64,000 nucleotides of DNA, taken from the NCBI RefSeq assembly GCF_023278565.1, contig NC_064675.1, positions 5,146,001-5,210,000 of the forward strand, in the 5' to 3' direction. The notes under the pieces were generated by a model. It was not told the DNA's origin. It worked only from the letters and a program-made list of their open reading frames with translations, and searched no databases. Made by a program: the position numbers and the translations under genes. Within the stretch, counting starts at the first letter, position 1, and each line of letters begins with the position of its first letter. This document shows positions 54,283-64,000 of the stretch, in pieces. The stretch is from Colletotrichum lupini. Taxonomy: Eukaryota > Ascomycota > Sordariomycetes > Glomerellales > Glomerellaceae.

Positions 54283-57200
54283 CGGAAGGACGAGGTATGT
54301 GTGGCTGGGTCGCTGATACCAAAATAAGGAATCCCCGGCTGCGAGAGGAGATGGGAAACCGGCAAGAAGAGAGAAAGAGGGGTGTTGCTATCCTCCTACT
54401 TTCTCTCACACTCCCACCTTCACCTTGTTGCAGTCCGCAGAGGCATCTTGTACACAGTGTGTCGCACACTTCGTGCACCTCGTACCTCATGCCTCCAAAC
54501 CTGTGCTTCCGTATCTTCCCTTCCCATTTGATTCCAGTTCCCCTGGGTCTGAGGAGGAGTCATCGCCCTTGCTGATGACGGGCCAGGCAGATGAGGAGTG
54601 CAAGAGACTACCTGCCACCTTCTTACAGTCTAGAGACACTTGCCTCGTCCGCCTTGACCTTATCATCGAGAGATCCTTATCAACCTTTGATCTGATTCTC
54701 TTCCATGATCCTACCTGCCACCTGGACGATCTGACCTTAACGTCCAGCGCTGGGTAAGGGGAGAGAAGTCTCAACTTCCCCAGTGGTCCTACCTAGACTC
54801 TATGACCTTTTGATCCAACTGATTGCTTTTCCTTTGATCAAAGTACCTTTGCAGATACGATACCCAATTTCAACGACGGATACTCATACAGCTTCAACGC
54901 ACACCGCACACAAACCGCAAACTGGAACCCATCAAAAAGGATAATACCCACTCATCGACAGCTCTAAACTCCACCCTAGACCTCCAAACAATCCACATGA
55001 ACGGAGCTTGGGCGGGCTCCATCTCGTTGTCCCGTTCCTGTCCCCGAGCTTGACTGCCGAACCAGCCATCGATGCGAATACCTCGAGATACAGAGGTTCA
55101 CGCCTTCAAGGTCCAAGGTCCCATGCGATCCATATCCATGAATGATTTGAAGCGTCCGCGACACAGCAGTTCCGCGACGGACCCAGAAGACACGTCCCCC
55201 CATGCGTTGGCGCCGCTCACTTTGGTCTTCTTTCTTCTCAAGTTCCCATACCCATGCCCCATGCCGAACCCGAAGCTACTGAAACGAAGTTCCCACCTCG
55301 TTGTCTTCCCCGGACTGCCGATAGGGTCGGCCGGTAAGTGTGATGATCCAAGGCCTGGGAGAAAAGGCCCCAGAGGCCCCAGGGCCAAGGGTAGGGGAAG
55401 GGGGACAGCAACCCGTGGCCTTCCGGAATTGCAGTCAAGCCCACGCACTTGATCCCCGGCCTAGCCCATAACGCGCTTCTCCATTCGGAGTCCATTCCAA
55501 TAACCAACTGTTCGACCTTCAGCGTCCAGACCACTCTCCACCTTAGACAGGTCCATAATAAGCTTGATACAAGGATCGAGAAACGACGGTGAAAACGAAG
55601 AGAGTACGGATACCCGATCATCGTCTCAAACGCCGCACTATCGAGAGGTTATGCCAGGAGCCAAGAGTCAAGCAAATGATGGATTGCCAGTCACAAGTTA
55701 CAACAAACCCGCAGCGCAAGGCGAGCAGCAAAGTCACCGATTCCCTGCCAGCCTCAGGGCATCATCAATGTCGACGAAACAGACACACAACAACATACAC
55801 AGGTCATTAAGCTCTCGAAGTTGCCGTCTCCCGCCCCTTCCACTCACCCCATGAGCCAAGCCAAGGTCCAAGGGCTGCTTCTAGATGCGCATCAAACCCG
55901 CGTCGCCGGCGCCCGCGTCAACCACAACATCACCATCAAGCCCACCGCGCATAGTGTATCCCAACCGGTGATCCCGTCCTATGGCACACTGGGCACGGTA
56001 AAATGGAAACCATCGTCTCGGGTACAGCGTGCAGCCTAAGAGCTTACCAATCTGTCGGGGATCTCTCTCACTCTCTTACTAGGTTGTCTGTCACTTCTGT
56101 CACGGTACCTTATTTTTGAGGTACGTTGTCGAAAGGCTCAGCCATGAAACTTTGCTTCCAAGTTGTCCCTGTTTCCATTTCCGTTTATCCCGTCTCATTC
56201 CTATCCATTCCTATCCATGGCATCCAAGCCCCCTTGGAGATCCACCCTCGATAACACGAACTCCGACTCATGGCATTTTGACTCTTTGCCCTTTCCTCTT
56301 CCCCCCTTCATTCACACACAATCAGGAGGTTGTGGTGATAGGGTTCGAGAACCCCAATCGCGATCTCTGCTCCCTCCCACACCGCACACACAGTTTGACA
56401 TATATCCATATCTCATTATCGTCAAGCTTTGTCAACCTCTGATTCATTACCCGTTCCGTACCCGCTAATAAACCCACCCGCTTCCTTTGTCCGGATCCCG
56501 TGCCAATATGCCATTGCCCCCTGTCAAACCCCCCATGTATCCGTACCCATGTCCCATCCATGTCTGAAGTCTTTCCCGCCAGCAAGCCGCTAGGAGACGC
56601 GACCACGGGACCGGTGTCCACTGAAGCAACTGCAGCTTTGCAGGCAAGCACCAAAGCACTGCCATGGTTGGCTCGCTGGAGAGCTGTGGGAGTGTGCTTC
56701 TTCCTGCTGCTGCTAATGCTGCTGCTATCCCAGACGAAAACAGCAGAAACGGACGGACGGGGTTTGAAATGGATACCTCGGCGGCCGTCAAGTTTGCTTT
56801 GCTGCTACTGATGCTGCGGGAGACTGGAGAATGCGACAGTGTCGTCATCAATCGCAAACCCGCAGCTTCGCTCTCTCAGTCCATTTCTTTCCTAGTGCGA
56901 TGTACTCTCAGCCCAGCAACCAGCAACGTGCGACCATACCAACACAGACCGGGGGCCTTGTCAAAACAACCAGGGGCCAGAGTGCTAGAGAGGGCCCTTC
57001 ATCACCGCACAGAACACAGAAACACACACACATTTTCATGTTGTATTTTTTTGTCGCCATCATCCCCCTATTTTCGGACGTTGCAATTTTGATTTTGGCG
57101 TAGGAGATTCCCAAAGCTTTCTGGCGCTTTGGTCAATCGCAGTGATCGAGATGCTTCGAAAAAGAAAGCCAGAGAAAACTCTTCCCTTTGGCGAGATTGA

Positions 57201-60200
57201 CATTCCTCTTTACCCTGGAGCGCCTCTTATTCCCTTGACCTTAATACCCCCTTTTTCCGGACGGCGCCGTGGAGATGGCGGAATGGAACTCTTGATGGAA
57301 TCTGAATAGAACCCATCCCATGTCTCCATGCCTTCATGGTCAGAGAAAGTGCAAGGGGGCGTGTAAGTCAAACCGAGCCTTTGGCAACGCGCAATTTCGC
57401 GCAGATTTCCAGCAGCAGCAGCCTGAGCAATGACAGGTTCGAAATGTCTGGTTCCTGTTTTTCTTCATGCTCTCCCCCTAATTATATCTTGGTGGTTACG
57501 AATGACAATGAGCGTCCGTATGCCGGCGGGACGATCCAGACCGGATATGTCTGAGACACGCGCTCACTCAACTTCCAAGAAAGGAACAAGACGAGGACTC
57601 AACCGTCATCGTCCATTTTTCTGGCCTCCTTTCCTTGGATGAGATCGAGACAAGGAAGCTAGTCTCAAGCAAACCATCTCACAACTAAGAAGACGTATCG
57701 TATATCACGGGCTACTCTCTTACAGAGAGGCCTTAGTCCGACGTCGCCGACGCGACGACGTGTCCTCTTACACCAGGTCTAAAACCGTCGCGTTAGAGAT
57801 GATCGACACTCCAGACCTGACTAAACCTGCGTCCCAAAGTCACAACCACGAGCTTTCAGCTGGAAAATCCCCGGTTCAACGCACTGCCCCTACCCCTTCG
57901 CTCATCTTTCTTCTCAATGCGATTCCTTTTCTTCGAATATCGTACCGAACATCTATTTTACCTTTGACCTCGCACACTGCGCCATTCCGAAGAAATGGGC
58001 GCCAAGACTACAACCATCAACCAGTGACCACGCACAGAGTCCACCAGCAATGGCTTCGTGACGGGTAAAGCAACTGGAAACTGGACCGTCTTGGACAAAT
58101 GGGCGGGGTGTCTCTATCAATCAGCTGCTCTGGAGTGTGAGTAGCTGCTTTGTACCCCACGGTACAGCTGAAATCCATCCCATCCCGCGTCTCTCTCTTT
58201 CGCCCTGCTCGCCCTGCCCTGTGGCTCTGACTAACTCCACATCAAAGATACACAAAACCCAACTTCTGCAATTTTGGACACTGTGGTGGTCGCAGGTGCA
58301 GCTGCCTTATCTGTAATCCGCTATCATCTTCCAGATTGGTGACCATCAACCGCCAGAATGGAACATCGCGATGCGTGGGCTTATCTCTCAAGGCGCGCCT
58401 CAACTTCTGATCTGTTGGGTATTGACCATGAACCCCATAGACCCGGCCGAACCGCGTCCGCGTCGGCTGAGGCGCCTATCCTATTCGTATAAGGATACCT
58501 TATTCGGCATCTCTGAGAAGGTAATCCGTATCCGTGTAATGGCACATCGCAGTGAATTCCCCCTCATCCCATCTTCGCCTTCCCCCCTCCCCGGATTTTC
58601 CTTGGCCCCAATGACCTCAAGCAAAAGCCACCCGTGGTTCTAGGCTTCTACTTGTACCCAAGGTAACAGCTGCATTTTTTTCCGCTTTCCCGTACCGGCG
58701 TGGGTAGGTCCTGCGTACGCCTTGCCCTCTTTCGCGATGGGCGGCATGCTGACGACCTTCTTCAGCAATCGCCGCACCCTCCGTAGTCTGTACTCGATCG
58801 AATCCGTCCATGTGCTTTTTGCCTCGCTCTGCTTTGCTTTCCGCCTTGACTTCTTGCAGCTGGTCCAGAATCAAATCAAATCAATCGCATCTCACCTGGT
58901 CTGATTCTCAACTTTCACGCCCCCTAATGGCCGCTCTATACCCAAGAGCAGCGGTCCAACCAACCAAATTCACCAGGTAACACAGAATACAACATACCTG
59001 ATAGAGGATTCCATATGATGTCTATAAACAATTTCAACCCCCTCTTTTTCCTCCTTCATCCACCCTCATGCAAAGGTGATGTGCTGATATGCCATGCGGC
59101 ATGCATCCGGGCAAACATTCCCGCACCGCCGTACTCACTTCGTTGGCGCGGATTCGGCGTTTCGGAAAAGGCCTTACTCAACCTGCAGTCAGACGTACCG
59201 CATACGGAGGGTGTCAAGACCACAAAATGTAGTGACATCCAAATAGAGAGTAGGTATCGTGGGGTTCAACAGAAATCTCGTAGTGTTGACTCTGTACCTG
59301 GCTACGCTACCTTTACTCCCCTCAGAGGAATACGTGAAATGGTTATGTGGCTGGCTGCATCAAGCTTTCAGCTACAGGCCTGGAATGGAATAAGACCATG
59401 TTCATCTTTTGACGCAAAAAAAGGTTCAGGTTCTCTTTCTCTCTCTCCTCTCCCACCCGGAATTCGCGCAACTTGCTTGCCCGACCAACTCTCTCGTGCG
59501 CAACCATCACGTTGCGCCCAGGCCATGATCTGATTGGTCATGGTGCTGATTTGTGATCTGCGTGCAAAGAATCACTCACGCCCCTCCGGATGAACCCTCT
59601 CTAGGGCAACGCTTTCTATCTAAGTACGTTTCTGAGCGACCCAGAATGCAAGGAACATTTCAACAAGAAATACCCGTTTCTAGATTTGTATACTTCACGG
59701 TACATCTCGTCTCGTCGATGTGGGCACTTTGATGCTTCTCAACCCGCAACTATACAACTCTACCTTACACAGTATTCACGTTGAGGTAGTTACGTCAATG
59801 TTCGTCGTCGAATCAGGCTCCTCCATCGTGAGCCCGTGGTCTGTCACTGTCATCCACTTACGAAACCCCACGTTGTGACATGCTGCATCGTCGAGGCTTC
59901 GGGCTCTAAGAAAGCCCTCTTAGCCTTCCCAGGGCGGGCTCTCGTTTCCCACAAGACCAGACACCCCCTCCCTCCTCCTCCCGATGGCCGATGTGCCCAT
60001 CTTTTGTTCCTAATCCTCCCTCGGGAAGTCCTGTGGGGTTATTCAATCCCGCGTCGCCGCAATGTGCCTCCTCTGTTTACGCAACCTCTCGGCTTCCAAT
60101 GATCCCAGGGAAATCCTCCGCCTTTGGGCCGATTTCTGCCCGGGTTGCCCCCTCCTTCGCGCGGGCGGCACACCCACCACTGCACCTTGCAGTAGCCGCC

Positions 60201-60677
60201 TCACCCCGCTTCTCGTCCAAGATATCACGGCGGGGTTCATCACACCTCTCTGCGCTCATGATTACTGCGCCTTTCCCGATCTCTTCCGTTTTGCCTTGCT
60301 TTTAGTCCCGAACGGCCGGTCGACCAAAGGCGCCGGTGTGCGTGCTGACCTGACCTTAGCCGCCATGAGACGATGATGGGATTTGTAGATATGTCGCGCA
60401 GCTTGTTCGGAGCTAGCCAACGTGGAATAGCCAACGGCGCCGATTCTCGGAACGAGGTGGTCTCTCCAAACGCACCAGTCGTCACACCCACGTTTGAATT
60501 CCTGTGGGCCACCATCGATAAGGAAACCTCGCCCCGTGGTCCTTGTTTGTGTATGGAGCCATGCTACCGCGACGACGATGTTTGGGATTATCCCACTTCA
60601 TTTTGATACTTTCGCGTCTCGCATACTACGAAAGGGCTGAGCCCTTATTTGCCATCACGAACATCGAATTGCCGGGC

Positions 60678-62931
60678 TCACTCGCGAATCGACATGTATT
60701 CGCGACACGCCTAATAAAGTCAGCGCGTGTAAGCGTGTTAGTGATGGAACTCCGACTTACTGCCTTGAGAACGTTGAGCCGTTCTTGCGAGTCCCGGAAT
60801 ACTTGTCGGTACTGGCCTAGACTTTCCCGCAGGACTGCCTCCTTGGTCATGCGCCCGTCGCAGATTGCCTTCATCTTGTTCTCCATCTCTTTCCGCAAGA
60901 ATGGCTTGCCCAGACTAGTTTCGAATTCCATGCGATCGAATCCCGTGATGAGTGCCACACCGAGCTGGGTCGGGATGAAGACCTTGAGCCCTCTCCGTCC
61001 TGCCGACGACGCGCCGCGACCCCCTCTGCCCCCGCGACCACCGCGATTGCCGCGGCCCCCTCGGCCGCCTCTAGCTGGCGGCGAAGGAGGTCTATCCCGG
61101 TCGTCATCATCGTCGTCACCATCCTGGCCACGTTGACCCCCGTCAGCTAGCTGGACGTATTCTCTGTCTTGGATCTTCTGAATGTGCTCCGCCATCGTAG
61201 CATCTGTTCCGATTCCGTTGGCATCCATGAGCGCAATGAGGTCTGCTTCTGTGAGGTAGTTTGGCGGGCTTGTCTTGCCATCCGTCATCAAGGCTTCTGT
61301 TGGCTGGAATGTTTCGTCTGGCGTGAATTTCGGTAATTCTGCAGAGTCGTTCCACTTCTCGTAGACAAAGACGTCAAGGTAGTTGCGCTCTAGGACGACT
61401 AATCCACGGGTATGGAAGGTCTCTTCACCATAGAGTATCTCCACGTCGGTTGCCAGGCCTTTGGCATCTTCGGAGCAACAAGCAAGGAACCGCCGTACGA
61501 CATATTCGTAAAGCTGCTTCTCATCTGCACTCAGTACCGTAGGCGCCGCGTACGTGACTGGATGAATGGGTGGATGGGCCTTATCATCATGTTTTCCCTC
61601 CCGTGGCTGACTGAAGCTCCCATCCAAAAGACTCTGCGCGTATTGGCCCCATCGAGAATCAGGCGTCTGCTTCCTGCATAGTGCCTTGAGGTCCATGCCT
61701 TTGTCGAAACGATCTGTTTCAGTTCTAGGATAGCTGATAAACCCTTTGTTGTAGAGACCCTCGGCGACTGTCATGGCCTGTTGACCGCTCATCCGGAGAA
61801 GACGAGTTGCTGCCTTTTGCAGCTCGACAGTGGTCAACGGCAGAGGCTTCCATTTCCTCGTTGGCTTCTCCTGGACCTTTGTAACCCTGGCTTTCTTCGC
61901 GTTGAGGCATCGTTCGTAGAGAATGACAACAGACATCCGATCAAAGAGACGGTTTCGCGACCAGCTGAAGTTGACTTTCTTGCCCTCACGAGAGTGCATG
62001 ACTTTGATGCTCCAGAACGGCTCGGGGACAAAGTTTTGGACCCGGAAGTACCGATCTACGACGAATCCTAGAGTTGGAAATTGGCAGGAGCCTAAGGTTT
62101 GGTTAGAAGACGAATAGCAGAATACGTGCAAGCTTACCATAACTGATTGTTCGTTCCTGCAGCGCACCTCCCAGGGGGCGAAGGCTAATGGTCAGGAAAC
62201 GCGTAAAAGCATACCCAATCCTAAGATCCAGCTCTATTCTCGCATCTACGGCGTCGACTTGTTTCTGATCAAGGTCTGTGAGGCGTCGGGCAGCAGTGAG
62301 AATGTGGCTACAAGCTGTCAGAGAGAGACACTCGCATGTAACAAAAAAGGGGCCAGGCTTACGCTCGTTCGATGTTGCTGAAAGTGGCACGCTTGACGGT
62401 GATTCGGCTGTTGCCTTTCTTGGCAGCATTGACGATTTCTTTTCCAATGTGCTCTCCCTCTCGATCACAATCAGTCCAGATGACAAGAAGCTGGCAGTAC
62501 CGAGCTTGCCGCTCAATGTTCTCCGCAACGGTTTTCTTGTCCTACACATGCGACTATCAGAATCCAGGCAACCTAAATCGAGAGGCAGAAGACGTACCTG
62601 AGGCACTACTGTTACTACTGGTGCACTGAACAAGCTCTCTGGCGGCGGGTGCGACCAGTTCTTGTTCTCTGGTGTGAACTCGAGTCCCGTAAGATGGCCC
62701 AGAACGGCCGTCATGGTAACACCACACGAACCCCACGGGGCGCCAAAGTCAAAGTCGAAGCCATAGTTTTTGATGTATTGAGAACGAGTGTTGTGCTGAG
62801 AAGTGTCAGCTTGCGCCAGAAAAGTGCGGCTTGCTTGATGCGATACTTACGACTTCAGGGCTTCGTCCTGCCAAATGGCCGGCAACGGCTTTCGAAATGG
62901 ATGGTTTCTCGGCAACGCAGAGGACCTTCAT
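60678..62931 (-). CDS. TOP3: DNA topoisomerase III (type IA)
   Basis: Six exons on the minus strand: 62931-62851, 62795-62598, 62541-62363, 62307-62138, 62091-60761 and 60710-60678, giving 663 residues. The TOPRIM domain begins MKVLCVAEKPSIS (Glu8) and carries the metal motif D117-C-D119-R-E121. The catalytic tyrosine is Y330 in GFISYPRTET. The conserved HPPIHP and GIGTDATM blocks follow. Unusually, an acidic run (residues about 533-540) and an RGG-rich stretch (about 549-568) interrupt the core before GLKVFIPTQLG. The last exon, 11 codons, was placed using a 50-nt intron with GTAAGT and TTATTAG borders; without it the frame adds an unconserved tail. Top3 cuts and rejoins single strands and works with RecQ helicases and Rmi1 to dissolve recombination intermediates. 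Confidence 0.93.
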
Positions 62932-64000
62932 CTTCTCGATGTGTAGGAACAACTGGTGCTCACTGCATGTAGATGGTTTGGGGCCCGGTAGGTCTTTGAT
63001 CCCCGGCACTTCCCGCGAGTGCAGTCACAAATGTTATTGCTAGGAGAGCAGGAGCATCTTGCGATATCTACGTCCTTGCCTCGGAGACGCGTCTTCACGG
63101 GCTTGAGCGCGTCAAACCCTCATACGGCAGCTAATCAGTGTCTCTAGCACGTGCTGAGGAATCCAGCGTATGTGATTGCGAAGAAATCCTAAAAGCTCTG
63201 CCCAACTTTAATGTCACCCATCGACACATGAAAGATTTTGAAATGCACGTCGTTGTCGTTGAATTGAAGTCGAGACCATCTTCCTCGCTAAGGTACCTAT
63301 GCCTGGCTTAACCCCACAGCGGGGCTGCCGCGCTGATTCGCGCCGTGCTTCTGGGCTTCAGCTCTGGAACCCCTGGGCCGGTTGGCGATCTTGAGGTGCC
63401 ATCGATTATCTAAGCAGCGGTACCTCGACTCTCGAAGCTGGAATCCCCAGGCAATCGAAATGCTGCCCGTAAATGTACGGACGGTTATGAGTTAACTACC
63501 TTAGTTGGGATGAAAAGAAGAAGAGGGAAAAAGTCGCAAAGTAAGTCGTCTCGAACCCGCGACCCCCCTCGATCTCGAGGTTCAGCCAGGTAGGTACCTC
63601 TGGTGACGGCATCAGGATCCTTCTTGGGAATTGCATCTCCTCGTCACCCAAAGTACTGGTAACCGAAATGATAAAAAGGGAAGCTGCCTGCTATGGCGTC
63701 ACATCTGGTACCGCTTGCCACTCAAGGCTGCCGATCTAGGCACTCTAAGAGTAGAGTGTTAAAGGCACAATTGTACCGTTCGGCCGTCGTTGACAACGGG
63801 CGGTGCTTCCTTGGAGCAAACATTGCAATTCTGGCCCTATGAGGGTGGGGTCGTTGCTCTCCACGAATATACGCATCGTGAATACATAGGATTACCTATC
63901 TAATTGAACACGTGAATACCTACTGATACAAAAATTGAGCCTGTCGAGATGGTGGCCACCACCTCACATGCAAGACTAAATTGACGTAAGCCACCGGTCC
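62932..64000. other. Upstream flank of TOP3, no supported gene
   Basis: No open frame with a recognisable product. A B-box-like stretch near 63548-63575 was examined as a tRNA and rejected. GGTACC-type motifs occur near 63291 and 63592. Confidence 0.45.

Larger units (their letters stand above)
52803..60677. other. Gene-free 7.9-kb region upstream of stb3
   Basis: No open frame here carries a recognisable domain. It holds the 19-bp tandem repeat, CA/GT microsatellites (53395-53410, 53484-53500, 54263-54282) and many GGTACC/GGTAC motifs. Probably a long promoter or leader and possibly non-coding transcripts. The last part is the 3' flank of the topoisomerase gene. Confidence 0.5.

Noticed and set aside
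60626..60760. Read-through tail of topoisomerase III
   Set aside because: A 50-nt intron with strong borders gives a short conserved-looking end; the unspliced tail is unconserved in character.
63540..63600. Possible tRNA gene on the minus strand (B-box-like GGGTTCGAGACGAC)
   Set aside because: The T-stem does not pair over five bases and no matching acceptor or anticodon arm could be folded.

Overview
The window is nuclear DNA of a filamentous ascomycete. Genes have short introns (about 50-110 nt) with GT..AG borders. Several families are typical of Pezizomycotina: PacC, C2H2/fungal_trans regulators, Stb3, and an ACS-type MFS transporter. Two transposon blocks carry the repeat-induced point mutation (RIP) signature: TA-rich, with almost no CA or TG dinucleotides. 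PacC and the overall style suggest Sordariomycetes, perhaps a Colletotrichum-like fungus; the genus is a guess.

Layout. (1) 1-5302: a RIP-destroyed Ty1/copia retrotransposon on the + strand, cut by the window edge, with its 3' LTR at 5126-5302. (2) 5303-22364: a 17-kb gene island between two RIP blocks. It holds a non-catalytic PDI-like HDEL protein, a six-cysteine secreted protein, a four-gene cluster (C2H2/fungal_trans regulator, beta-hydroxyacid dehydrogenase, MFS transporter, Baeyer-Villiger monooxygenase) and a 14-cysteine secreted protein. (3) 22365-29467: a second, complete but RIP-destroyed copia element on the - strand, with 205-bp LTRs and a GTTAT target-site duplication. (4) 29788-30159: a 372-bp TRIM-like element with 61-bp LTRs and a GATTC duplication. 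(5) 32013-33990: pacC, followed by almost 7 kb without a gene but crowded with the PacC hexamer GCCAAG. (6) 40888-46051: an alcohol dehydrogenase pseudogene, a short-chain dehydrogenase and an enoyl-reductase-like protein. (7) 47872-49890: a secreted TolB/PD40 propeller protein. (8) 51738-52802: stb3, followed by about 7.8 kb without a gene. (9) 60678-62931: DNA topoisomerase III.

How the genes fit together. The strongest candidate for an undescribed system is the cluster at 10869-20094. The intergenic region upstream of each of its three structural genes carries one exact copy of the palindrome CGGAGCTCCG; I noticed no other copy in the window. The palindrome is two inverted GGAG half-sites, the kind of core bound by two-finger C2H2 regulators of the Adr1/CreA type, and the cluster encodes such a regulator. 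I infer a locally controlled module: import of an organic acid or similar compound (MFS), insertion of oxygen beside a ketone (BVMO) and hydroxyacid/aldehyde redox (dehydrogenase). The substrate is unknown. All exon borders were deduced by eye from splice signals, reading-frame continuity and family motifs.
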